From: Paulinella micropora
Taxonomy: Eukaryota; Cercozoa; Imbricatea; Euglyphida; Paulinellidae
Assembly: GCA_019918135.1 (NCBI GenBank)
Contig: WBZZ01004819.1
Coordinates: 17,501 to 81,500 of the forward strand
Reading direction: 5' to 3'
Length of the DNA stretch: 64,000 bases
Shown: one piece after another, positions 52,344 to 61,741 of the stretch
How positions within the stretch are numbered: the stretch's first letter is position 1
Layout of the letters: each line of letters begins with the position of its first letter
Program-made: the position numbers and the translations under genes
Notes under the pieces: model-generated
Databases searched by the model: none
Seen by the model: the letters and a program-made list of their open reading frames with translations, nothing else
What the model was told of the DNA's origin: nothing

Positions 52344-53555
52344 ATGTGTGTGTGCTCGCGCTCAACTGGTCTCTTCTTGGCTAAAACGTTAAAGCAAGGG
52401 AAGTGGCCGGCGGCCAATGAGAAAAGGGTGGTGATCGCCGCCAAGGGGTACCCTGACATGGTGGTCGCGCTGTGCTGGCTTTCAAGAGCGAGACGCACGG
52501 CGAGCCCCCTAGTGTTGGTCATGTCCCCGGCGCGGACCTCGTGCTGCAGTCGGTACTTGCGGGACGGATTCCGCCGCCGCCCGACCAGCCGGGCCTTTGC
52601 CGTGCACTACCTAAACTTTATGACCGAGGACGTGGGGGGGGGGGGGCTGCTACCAGGTCAGGCCGCACAATCACGCAGAGCTGGCCCTGTTGGTTAGAGA
52701 CATGCTCCCCTTGAGACCAAGGCCAGCGAGGCGCTGCGCGACCCAGCCTTCCTCGCGGGCACGCTGCTGCAAGAGTCCCTAGCGCTCTCGGCTGCCGCCG
52801 AGTCCATGGGCCGTCTAGCGCCCCGGGTGCTCTTTGTGCCCCTGGCCGGTGCTTCAGGCGCTGATTGTCTCGCCGGGGTGCTTCACGCACTTAGCCCCGC
52901 GCTGATTGTCCTCGCCGCGGTCGGTGGAAACGTGCAAAGCCGCCAGGCCCCCCCGTTGCAGTCTTGTTCGTCCCCATCGCGCTGGCTGGCTGTCTTCAAC
53001 ACGGCCAAGGCTCTGCCGACGGCAGTGCGCTGCGTCTGGATAGGCATGGGCACCGACGGCCACCAAGCGCCAAGCCTGGCGCTGCACCACAATGAGCGGT
53101 TCTGGCGGCAGGCCGGCTTTGCGTTTTCCACCAACAGCAAGCTAGCGAGGAACCTCTTCGCGGCCTGCTCCACCCTCCCGGAGACCTGGCCCCTCATGAA
53201 GCCCCTCGCCAGCGCCTGGCCTTCGCTGCGGGCCTGGGTCGAGGCCTACATCATCGTGCACACTCTGGGCAGCGTAGGCAAAATCACGCCGACGGTACTC
53301 CGGGTGTATGACAGCATGTTCATCACCCGGGGGGCCGTGCTGCCAGGAGGCATACCATCCCCCACGAGCGCCAGCTGGGGGCTTCGCCGGGAGCTCCACT
53401 GCTCTCCAAACAAGGACAGCGCCTCATGTTCGTTCAAAATCTTGGCGGGCTGCTACGTGGCCGAACGGGGTGCGACTCTCCCGCCCCCTCTTTCTTTCCT
53501 TCCTCCACCCGAGCCCGCAGGTGGAGCAGGGAAAAGGTACCAAAAAAACATATAA
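52344..53555 (+). pseudogene. Hypothetical protein of about 400 residues, broken
   Basis: Begins at the ATG at 52344, after a GC-rich leader. The first part is a Cys/Arg-containing alpha/beta region (NEKRVVIAAKGYPDMVVAL). The second has FVPLAGASGA, then a strand-helix region with Trp and His (LHHNERFWRQAGFAF) and ends Pro-rich. No motif recognised. About two frame changes, next to homopolymers. The gene converges on the small minus-strand gene at 53613-53890; a palindromic AATAAA hairpin lies between. Confidence 0.4.
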
Positions 53556-53598
53556 ACACACCAAACGCCTCCACCAAGACGGTCCCCGGGTGCTGACT

Positions 53599-53612
53599 GT
53601 TTTAATAAAAAC
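53599..53612. terminator. AT hairpin between converging genes
   Basis: GTTTTAATAAAAAC, stem GTTTT/AAAAC. It lies 44 bases past the 52344-53555 stop on one strand and directly after the 53613-53890 stop on the other, so it could end transcripts from both sides. Confidence 0.5.
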
Positions 53613-53890
53613 TCAATTTTCAGACAGGCCGTTTACTCCCGCTAGAATAAGTGAGTCGGGGCAGGGGCGCGCCTTGAGGTCGTGTTCGCAAGGAGAGAGC
53701 CCGGCCTGGCGGGCGTGCTTAATCTCCTGGAACCTCAGAAAAGATACAAGAAACATTTTTATTGAAAACTCACGCCCCGCTGGACGAGCTTGAACTTTTC
53801 GACGTCAACTGACTCGTCCGTAGTCTTTGCCTTCTTGCGGCTGGCATTGACGGTTGGGCTGCTCAAAGAATGTTTGCTGGGCTCCGACAT
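53613..53890 (-). CDS. Small basic protein; possible two-exon gene with a 47-base GT-AG intron
   Basis: The ATG at 53890 starts a Ser/Lys-rich peptide (MSEPSKHSLS then RKKAKTT, a nuclear-signal-like stretch). Read straight it stops after 43 residues at 53759, inside TTTTTATTGAAAAC, which also carries AATAAA. Alternatively, GTGAGT at 53773 to a pyrimidine-rich tract and CAG at 53727 would be a 47-base intron, keep the frame, and add 37 residues ending with a stop directly before the 53599 hairpin. Both forms are plausible. Pandoraviruses and their hosts use spliceosomal introns, so splicing is not excluded. Confidence 0.35.
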
Positions 53891-54162
53891 TTTTTTTGAC
53901 AGTCATGGCAAGAAATGGTAAAAAGAAATGCGGGGGGGGGCCGAATGAGGAGAAAAGGGAAGATAGAGGAGGGGGGGCCAAAGGTGGGAAAGGGGCCGCA
54001 TGTGTCGAAGAGGAGGGGAAGGTGGGTGGGGGGGGGGAAATGTCGAAAAAAAAGCAGGGGGCGAAACAGAGAGAGAAAATGCACCCTCCCAACCCAAACC
54101 CCAATCCCCCGCACCTTACGCATTCTGTTACACTGCCAAGCTTTGTGTGTAACGGACGGTTG
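53891..54162. other. Purine-rich gap with G runs
   Basis: 272 bases, mostly A/G on the plus strand, with GGGGGGGG runs and gagagagaaaatg. No gene is supported; a minus-strand Pro-rich frame here is low complexity only. Confidence 0.4.
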
Positions 54163-54543
54163 TCAGCCACTAGGGCCAGGCTGGCCAACGCTGTTTCGAG
54201 CAAGCGCAGCAGCTCCGGCACCATTTTCACCAACCCGGTCAATCACCGAGCCTCTTTCTACGCGCGGGCGATACGTTTGCCTAAGCCCCTCCAGCACCCG
54301 GGAAACTTTCGCGTCTGGCCTGCCCCAACGGTACTGCATCCAGAAAAGAGTGGCCATCTGCTTGAAGCAGTGCCACGCCGAAAGCTGGCTAGGCTCCGTG
54401 ACCATCAACAACAGGCGCTCATACCGAGCCCGCAGCGCCTGTTCGCCAACTATCGGCTCCACCTCCCACAGCTTGCACTCGCGCGACACTTGGCGGTAGA
54501 AGTAGCACCAACGGGTGTGCGGCGCCGGCATAAAAACAGTCAT
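54163..54543 (-). CDS. Hypothetical 126-residue protein overlapping the MYND gene by four bases
   Basis: The ATG at 54543 overlaps the MYND stop (ATGA). The product is helical with aromatic residues (RWCYFYRQVSREC, WHCFKQMATLFWMQYRW). It may be a separate gene or the displaced C-terminal part of the MYND protein. The last 40 bases resemble 61690-61730 at the DNA level. No family recognised. Confidence 0.35.
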   Translation of the reverse strand: MTVFMPAPHTRWCYFYRQVSRECKLWEVEPIVGEQALRARYERLLLMVTEPSQLSAWHCFKQMATLFWMQYRWGRPDAKVSRVLEGLRQTYRPRVERGSVIDRVGENGAGAAALARNSVGQPGPSG

Positions 54544-55460
54544 GCCCCCTTCGTCTGCAAAGCCCGGTGCATCGTGATAAATGAGCGTACATCGACGTCA
54601 GCTAACGGGTGCCGCAAAAGAGCGGGGGCGGTATTCCGCGCAAAGTATTCGTTCAGGACACGGAAGGGCACCAAGTATGACCACAACTCACTCTTCCAGG
54701 CAGAGCCCTCTCTGCCATTTTCTGAGGTACGCACCTCGACTGGCTGGGCGGCGAGCGCCCGCTCCACGTCTTCTGGCTTGGCTATCGAATCTCTGAGCGC
54801 CGCGGTCAAGGGCGCAACGAAGTGAGGGGCGCACAGCGAGGCAACTCGGTCTCGCAGCCCCGACGTTTGCGCCACATGCAGGAGGCTCTGGCAGTACATG
54901 TCGTAGCGTCCGGGATGCCAAAGATCGTCGTCGTCTGTCGTCAGGACCCATTGCGGCCGGAGGTCGTGCGCCTGTGTACGCAGCGTCAACGCGCGCAAAA
55001 ACGCAAAGTGCTCCAGCTGCGAGAGCCTGCTGTCGTGCCAGAACCAACGCAAACGGCAATTGTCGAGACGATTTAGCAGCTCCTCCGCCATCGTTTTCAG
55101 CTCAGCTGAGGCGGCTGACAAGCTAAGCCAGCACCAGCCGCGGCGATGTGTCTCACTGGTGGCGGGAAGAGTCGACACAAAGGATTGCAGGCACAACCCA
55201 AGGTACCGTACACCCGTTGGGCTCCGGACGTGCGACGCGAGCCACACTACTATGTTAGGGCTCGACGACAACTTTACGTCGGCCCGCGGGCTGCGCTTGC
55301 ACGCCCGCTTGTGTCCCGCCCTCCAGTCAGCGACCTGGCACTTGCGTCCGCAATAGGCCGCCGCGAAGCAGCGTGTACAACTCGCCGGCAAAGTCTCCTC
55401 CTCCCCAGCGGGCCCCCGACAGCAGCCACGATGGGTACAGCTGCTGCTTTTGGCGTCCAT
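54540..55460 (-). CDS. MYND zinc-finger protein, 306 residues
   Basis: The ATG at 55460 starts nine residues before the MYND finger, which follows the C-x2-C, C-x2-C, C-x3-C, H-x3-C layout (CTHRGC, CTRCFAAAYCGRKCQ, HKRAC). MYND domains bind proline-rich peptides and, with other domains, methylate or recruit repressors. No SET domain is visible; the rest is a helical region rich in Leu, Trp and Arg. Another MYND protein, with the finger at its C-terminus, lies at 59825-61053. MYND-only proteins are expanded in pandoraviruses and some other giant viruses. Frame intact; the next gene overlaps its stop by four bases. Confidence 0.7.
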   Translation of the reverse strand: MDAKSSSCTHRGCCRGPAGEEETLPASCTRCFAAAYCGRKCQVADWRAGHKRACKRSPRADVKLSSSPNIVVWLASHVRSPTGVRYLGLCLQSFVSTLPATSETHRRGWCWLSLSAASAELKTMAEELLNRLDNCRLRWFWHDSRLSQLEHFAFLRALTLRTQAHDLRPQWVLTTDDDDLWHPGRYDMYCQSLLHVAQTSGLRDRVASLCAPHFVAPLTAALRDSIAKPEDVERALAAQPVEVRTSENGREGSAWKSELWSYLVPFRVLNEYFARNTAPALLRHPLADVDVRSFITMHRALQTKGA

Positions 55461-55790
55461 GAAAGTCGGTGCCTTTTTTGCCTCTGGTACAATTCGCTGT
55501 CCAGCAAATGGGGGCAAAGATGAGTATGAAAAAAAGGGAAACGGGCGTCCCGCCCCCTTTCCTCTCCCAAGCTTTTGGCGCGCTCCCTCCCTCTTTCCCC
55601 CACCCCCGCGTTCTGATTTCAGCTCTGCTTTGTTTAAGGGCAGGACAACATTTGGCGGCGGGGGAAAGGGAGGGAAGGGAGATGAGCAGAGGCCGGCGCT
55701 AGTAGCCAGAGAGCAGCAGCCTCAGTCTGCCAAACTAGCTACAAATGTGACGAGATAATTTCCTTTTTTCTTTCTTGGAACGATTTTAAT
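55461..55790. other. Intergenic region
   Basis: 330 bases with T-rich and C-rich stretches near 55540-55610, purine-rich GGGAAAGGGAGGGAAGGG at about 55661, and an AT-rich segment (55757-55800) at the 3' end of the downstream minus gene. No gene seen. Confidence 0.4.
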
Positions 55791-56522
55791 TTAAACAAAG
55801 TTCTTTTTTGTGCCTCTTTTCCGCGAAAGCTTTTTTTCTCTCAGCAATAATATGCGGGGTCCTAGCCTTGACCATTCAACCTTGGGCGCTACCACTTCGC
55901 ACACCCGCCTGGAAAGCACTTGCGTCACCATCCTGGGAGGAGTCATGCGCATGCAGCCTTCAAAGAGCTCGCGCAGCTTATAGTCTCTGCACCTGTAGCT
56001 GACCCCCTTGTGAATCCTACGCGAGGGGACCTCCATCACAAGTGATAGCGCGACTCTCTTCACCGTCTCCCAGTCCGACCACTCATTGCCCCCTAGTAAA
56101 TCGTAAAACACCAGGCTGCTGAGCTGATCCTGGTAGCTAGGTCGCGTGACCCGCGCCTCCGCCGCGCTCTGGAACGCGCGACACACCCGCGATATACCCG
56201 CTGCCTCCCGGTAGTACCGAGCGCGCGCATCGGCCGCGGCTGGGCTCTGCTCACCTAGCACGTACGACAACACCAGACCAAGAACCGCCGGGCACAACAC
56301 TTGGTCCAAGGCTGCCGGGGGCCTCGCCGCTAACTTGCGCAGCGAAAATAGTTCTTGCTGCAACTCCGGCAAGGGCAGCTGCGCCAGCTTAGCGCGCTTC
56401 TTCACGCCTGCTCTGACTAGCTGTTTGTTCAGCTCGCGACACTCTGCCAGCCACGCTCGTTTCCGACCCCCCGCCGGGACTTTTTCGCTGACCGTCTCCA
56501 CCAATTGTGGCGGCCACTCCAT
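55791..56522 (-). CDS. F-box-like protein, 243 residues
   Basis: The ATG at 56522 follows a low-complexity leader. A basic helical N-terminus is followed by LCPAVLGLVLSYVLGEQ and, 25 residues later, AGISRVCRAFQSAAE, an F-box-like pair of helices with the typical VCRAF core and an Ala-rich insertion between them. The remaining 130 residues are helical and Arg-rich, with a Lys/Arg tail. No repeat domain is seen, so the target-binding part is not obvious. Likely an SCF adaptor; moderate support. Frame intact. Confidence 0.45.
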   Translation of the reverse strand: MEWPPQLVETVSEKVPAGGRKRAWLAECRELNKQLVRAGVKKRAKLAQLPLPELQQELFSLRKLAARPPAALDQVLCPAVLGLVLSYVLGEQSPAAADARARYYREAAGISRVCRAFQSAAEARVTRPSYQDQLSSLVFYDLLGGNEWSDWETVKRVALSLVMEVPSRRIHKGVSYRCRDYKLRELFEGCMRMTPPRMVTQVLSRRVCEVVAPKVEWSRLGPRILLLREKKLSRKRGTKKNFV

Positions 56523-56919
56523 CTCCACCTCCGCTCCCCTTTTCTGTGTGCTCCTAGCACTTGTTACTCTTCTTCTTTTTTTGCTCAAGGAACAAAGGGA
56601 GGGAGTCGGGCAAAAGCAATGGGGGAGGCGGGGGGGGGGCTCCCCCTTCTCCAACTTTCTCCCCCACACCTCCCTAGCTTTTCCTCTCACCCACTTTCCG
56701 TTCACAAATAAGACTAACAAGAAAGGAGAGGAGGCTCTAAGGCTGGGGAGGGGGCGGGGAGGGGTTAGTAGGACAAGTGGGCAAAGAGGAGGGAAACTCT
56801 AGAAATGTACCAGGCCGACGACGCAGGCGATACTATTACAAAGTGAACAAGAATTGAGATTTTTAATGGCAAAGAGAAGGAAGCCTTTTCTGGCCACACA
56901 CACACATTTGCACAGCACT
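56523..56919. other. Intergenic region with A/G and G runs
   Basis: 397 bases. T/C-rich next to the F-box-like start, a long G run near 56627-56638, GGAGGGGGCGGGGAGGGG near 56750, and an AT-rich part (56840-56870) with atttttaatgg past the HNH gene stop. No gene. Confidence 0.4.
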
Positions 56920-59330
56920 CTAGCATCCGTAGTTTATTTTTGGCAAGTCGCTAAGATCCAACGTTTCTAGCCCTTTTTTTCGAATGTACTCAGTAAATTG
57001 GAGCATCTCTCTCATAGCCGTCTGCCCGATGTAGCGCGCTTTGGCTGGCAGAAACCATGAGCCAAATTTCTGGTTAAAAATTTCCGGCATAATGGCGTAG
57101 TTGCGCGGGTGATCAAAGCCTCCGAAGCGGCGGGGCAGAATGTGATCAATATGGAAGGCAAGCTTGCGCTTACCATCCTTATCAAAGTAATTAGTTAGCT
57201 GATGATGATGGCGGTTTTTCAGCACCCAATCTCGTGCCTGCGCCGGGCTCACTTTGTGTGGCAAATTGGTCAGCGGTTGAATGAAACCAAGGTACACAGG
57301 CTCGCAGTCAACTTCGTGCGCTGGGTAGAGTTCCCGCATATCAGCCAAGGCGCGCTCCAGATGCAGCTTACCTTGCGTCAGGCTGATTTCGTCCTCCAGC
57401 AACATAAGTTCATCAGGGGTTATGAGCTTTTTACGGGAAGGAGCGGCTGGCTCCGCACGGACGTCTTCTTGCAGTTGCCCTTGCGGAGACAACTCTGAGA
57501 CTGCACCAGTGCTTGCTGTGGATGCTATTTCTGCAGCCTTTGGTTGCTCTTGCACTTGTTTCTCAGATTCAACCCAGTCCCTTGTTACAATGGACGTAGA
57601 CCCGAGGTGGCTACGCTCAGGTCCTGGGTTGATTCTGCGAAAACACCCTTTTCTCCTTTCATTATGGTCGTAGCCTGAGATATGCGGAGGAGGTAGTCGG
57701 ATCCACTTTGCACACGATGGCTCGGATTCTGGGTCCATTCACGCATTATGTTACTTCGTACGCCCTGGGAGCGTGAAGTCCGCCAAGACATGGCATATGG
57801 TGGGATTTCAATTTGGCAGCTACGGCCCCGAGCCTCGATGGAGCTGACTTCTTCTAGCAACCACCTTTTGTCTCCGTTTTCTAGTACATGAAGCACAGCG
57901 TACATGCGTCTGTGCCCTGTCGTTACCTCACACAAGTAACTGTTCAAAAAGAGTGTGAGACGCTTCATCAGTGCCTGACGCGCCGCTCTGTATCTTTTCT
58001 TGAACAGACTCTCGCGGGACATTCCAGCCTCTGCTTCATTGAGTGGTTCAAATTTGCGGCGATCTCTCGACGCCTGATTCCAGTGGGTACAGAAGCACTC
58101 GATGGCGTCCTCCATGGCCTCCTTTTTCTGTTCGATGGCCTCTTCAATCTTGATAGAAAGCAACTGTTCACCTTCGCCTTTACCACCTTGTCGGTGCGTG
58201 TCTCCCAGATGTTGCAGCCAATGTTCAAGTCTTTCTACATACCTTTCGTCGGACTCTCTGTCCTCCGCCTTCTTCCCGCCCTCTGCCCCCGCCTTGCAGT
58301 CGATTGCCTGTTTTTGCTGCAATCCCTGACTGCCGCGCAGCTTCTCCTCGAGAATCTGATCTTGTACCTTGAAAACAACTGGTCCCAGTCTCTTGCATGT
58401 TTCTTCCTTGCATAGGACGGACACGTGCATGAATTCGAGGGAGGTCTCAATGTACGCTTTACTGCCATCATGAACCAAGCCGTCGTAAGCAGGGCAGGGA
58501 TGACGTCGCGACCCAGCACTGTTCCTGCGGTATTCAATGTCGAAGCCGTTTGGTCTTTCCCTGTTGAAGAGGACCTTGAAAATAACGTTCGAATCGTGGT
58601 GGCGTTGTTTGCACAAAAAAGTACGCGCCAAATCTCTAGAAAACCAAGCCCTGCCGGGCATTAGAGCAGCCTGTCCAGCGCTCAGACCTTCTCGGCCCCC
58701 CGCGCCCCCGCCTGCCGACGACGCGGGGTGTTTGCCGAGACCTTCCGGGGCTGGCGGGGACGGTGCTTTTTCTTTCTCGCCATTGTCGTCCTGGGTGCTG
58801 GCGTAGTCGGCCTGCCATTGCTGGTGCACGTGGGCGTTGGTGCTGGCTAGCTCGTCCAGAGCGAAAGGCTGCGGGTGCTTGTGGGCTGTGCAACCAGCGT
58901 CGCCGCAAAAGACACTTAGGACGCGGCTGCCAAGATCAACTCTGACTTTGGCCCTAATATCGCCTGTGTGGTGGAAGACGCCTGGGCGGGCCAGGCAAGG
59001 ACGAGAAGGCTCCTGCCCCGTGTATTTCAGCTCAAACGGTTCCGCGCCGCTCTCGACTGCATACAAAAGGGCACCACGAAGGCCGCACCGCCTTAAGAGA
59101 AATTCGTCAAGGACGGCTCTGCTGTTCCAGTTCGCGTCGTGGTGGCGGGGCTGACAGAACGGACCTCCCGAACTGTATTCGCCGAGCCCGGCTTCGTCGT
59201 CGTCGTCGTCGGGCTCCCCCTCTTGGCTGCACAAGCGCTTGCGCGGTGAAAGACATTCGCTCTCGCTTTCGGCGACGGGTGACAAAGCTCTCTTTCCGGT
59301 CTGTTTAGGACTTTCCGTGAGCTGGGACAT
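56920..59330 (-). pseudogene. Tandem Cys/His domains plus C-terminal HNH nuclease, about 790 residues, broken once
   Basis: The ATG at 59330 leads to an acidic lead (DDDDDEAGLGE), then two copies of a domain of about 110 residues: FCQPRHHDANW...FCGDAGC and FLCKQRHHDSN...VLCKEETC, both with a shared RHHDxN and a Cys pair, suggesting a metal site. A long helical, Glu/Lys-rich region follows. The C-terminus has FHIDHILPRRFGGFDH and NYAIMPEIFNQKFG, the strand-helix of an HNH endonuclease with a conserved His and Asn. The HNH suggests DNA cutting; the tandem domains may target it. The RHHDxN unit faintly recalls herpes UL52-type primase zinc regions. About one frame change. Confidence 0.55.
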
Positions 59331-59824
59331 GTCTAGCGCTTTTTGCTCTTTTTTGGCCGTGTTCACTTTTAACAGAGGGAATGGGTCGCTGCAACGTCTT
59401 CTCTTTTTTTGTTGTCTTTTTTTACCAAAAATGAAATGGTATGAAGAGAGAGAGGGAGAGAGAAATGAAGGGGGAGGGAAAATGGGAGAGAGAGAGAGAG
59501 ACAGAAATTGAGAGAGAAATGAAGGGGAGGGGGGCAGGCGCGCCGTTTCCCCCTATTTTCTCAACCTTTCTCCGGGGGGCGCTACCGCCGGTGGGTGGGG
59601 GGGAAATCGGGGGAAAAACATATGGCGATCGGTCGGGGAGGGGGGGGGAAAGGGGCGCCTTTCCCTACCGTATACACACATTGTCAGCGTCAGGGGCAAG
59701 GGGGGGGGTATGTGCAGAGGGCCTTTGCTGCTGCCCTTTCTCAAAAAAAGCTGGCTCTCCGAAAGAAAAGCCAGAGGGCCTGCACATTCGTCGGACTTTT
59801 TTGTTGTTACCAAAGCACAGCGAG
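59331..59824. other. Divergent intergenic region with GA repeats
   Basis: 494 bases between divergent genes. Contains gagagagagggagagagaaat and G runs at about 59528-59536 and 59638-59648, and CTTTTTTGTTGTT shortly before the next start. No gene supported. Confidence 0.5.
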
Positions 59825-61053
59825 ATGAGCAAGCCAGTGTCGCAGGCGGGCCTAAAGCAGCAACAAAATGAATTGCTGGACGGTATGATACAACAGCTGA
59901 ACTCGCACCCCGAGTTCGTGGACGCGCTGGCAACAGCCGTGAGTCGCGCCGGCGCTGGCAAGAGTCGCGCGAGCGCGGAGCGTGGTTGTACCTGCGGCAC
60001 GTTCAGGGGCAACCTTCGCAGCAGCAGCTGTTATTTCTGGGGCTAACGAAGCTGACCGAGGTGTTTCGTGCGAGCGGGGACGACGACGTGCCACGGCGGG
60101 CTGCGCTAGTCGACCCAAGCCAGGGCCAGTTCTGTATTGCGCTGCTGGCGTCAGATGCGCTAGAGCGGGTGCCCCCCGTCGGCCAAGCGCTGGTGTGCCA
60201 AGGTGTAGCGGAGAAGGCTGTGGCAGCTGTTGTGCCGGGGGTGTGCAGGCTCACGCTGGCGCGGCCCGGGGTGGCCGCCGTAGTGACGGAGCCCGGGTGC
60301 GCGGCCTGCGTGCGCAAACCGCCTAGTCGAGCCCCCGCGCGGCCGGGCGAAGCTAGTTGGGCCCCGTTGGCTCGTCACCAGCTGTGCTGCTGGGCCCGGC
60401 ACCTGCTAGGGCACCGTTCGCTCGTGGCGTTTCTTTTCCAGCTGTCTCGTCGGGCCTGGTTGGACCAGCGAATGCGCGGCGCGTGGTTTGTGCAACGGCG
60501 GTGTGCGCTCCGCGGGGCGGGCCCGGTCTCGACGTGCCCGGCCGACAACATGCTGGCGTTTGTAGACGAGACGATGCTGGAGCTGATGGAGTACCCACAG
60601 GTGCTGCGCGCGGTGCGTTCCTACAAACCAGGGAGTGCGGTCGTGTTGTTGCTCGGTGTCCAAGGGCCGCCGGGCGCGGGGGACGTGAACGCGGCGGGCG
60701 ACAACGCGGTGCTGTATACGCAGACGATACAGTTTCTGCCGCCGATGGACATACCCGTCCGGAGCAAGCAGAGCCGCTGGGACTCGGAGAGTGGCTGCTG
60801 CAGCGTGCAGATTAAGAAACCCAAATTTGCGGAGTACCGCCTGCATGCTCAGGGGCTGGAGAGCGAAGCGTGTCTTGCGGTGTGTGGACACGCGGGGTGT
60901 GCTGGCGGGGGGCACAAGTGCGCGCGCTGCCTCGTGAAGGTCTACTGTGGAGTTGAGCACCAGCGAAGCGACTGGCCGATCCACAAGCACGAGTGCCGGC
61001 TGTTGCCAGCGATCCGCGGCCCGACCGGCGTTCACGTCCCCCCTTTGCGTTAG
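59825..61053 (+). pseudogene. Protein with C-terminal MYND finger, about 400 residues, broken once
   Basis: The ATG at 59825 begins a helical Gln-rich segment (KQQQNELLDGMIQQL). The middle holds a small Cys pair (CAACVRK) and a helical, Arg/Leu-rich region. The C-terminus has a full MYND finger (CGHAGC, CARCLVKVYCGVEHQ, HKHEC). About one frame change near the start. MYND fingers recruit proline-rich partners, so an adaptor role is likely. Its 3' end carries GTTTTACTAAAAAC at 61081 and a similar element at 61185. Confidence 0.6.
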
Positions 61054-61080
61054 CGCAAGCTAAATTTTGCTGAAACGTTT

Positions 61081-61201
61081 GTTTTACTAAAAACTGTGGA
61101 AAAAAGATCCGCGTTTTGCGGTCCTGGCACTGTTTGTACGGGGATTTGTGAGGTAGCGAGGTTCTAGCTTTGAGCTACACGTCCTTTTTTGCTAAAAAAA
61201 C
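61081..61201. terminator. Two AT hairpins after the MYND gene
   Basis: GTTTTACTAAAAAC at 61081-61094 and TTTTTTGCTAAAAAAAC at 61185-61201, each followed by CTGTGG. Spacing between them is about 104 bases. They resemble the other AT hairpins at gene ends. Confidence 0.5.
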
Positions 61202-61264
61202 TGTGGGTGGTGTTTTTATTGTAGCTTCCTGTTGCCGCACAGGTGCTACCTAGGCTGCTTGCCC

Positions 61265-61580
61265 TCACCGACAGCTGGTGCTTATTTTGAAGTAAGGCGA
61301 TAGTAGTTTTGATGCAGCCGGCACAGGACAGTCAGTGACATTGCGCTGCCGCGGCGATTCGTTGCACTCCTTTAGCTGTGAAATAAAATACCGCAAGCTG
61401 TTGTCCAAAATGTTGTTGTCGACGTTGCACTGCCGGAACAGCGGTTTGGTCGGCTCTTGCTTGATGTCTTGCCTCGGCAGGAGATCGATCAGCTTGATTT
61501 CTAGGTGACTGGGCCTAGCCGCTTTCAAATTCGCTGCCGTGTCGGTCCGCACTAGACTGTAAAGAAAGAGAGGAGGGAGT
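61265..61580 (-). CDS. Possible exon or small gene behind a pyrimidine tract
   Basis: On the minus strand a strong pyrimidine tract ends CTTTACAG at about 61560, and the frame after it (about 93 residues, with NVDNNILDNSLRYFISQL) is open to 61265. It looks like the second exon of a spliced gene, possibly of 61742-62917, but no clear matching 5' site was found. The Phe-rich part upstream of the tract is low complexity. Uncertain whether expressed. Confidence 0.3.
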
Positions 61581-61741
61581 TTTCTTTGGAAGACACGAGA
61601 AAAGACAAAAAAAAAAAAAGAAGACGGGAGCTGCTCTATCCCTCCCTCTCTTGTACTTAGCCCCCAAAACCGCGCGCCCCTCTCCCCTTCGAGCAAGCGC
61701 AGCAGCAGCTCCGGCACTATTTTCGCCGACGGTCACAGTGC

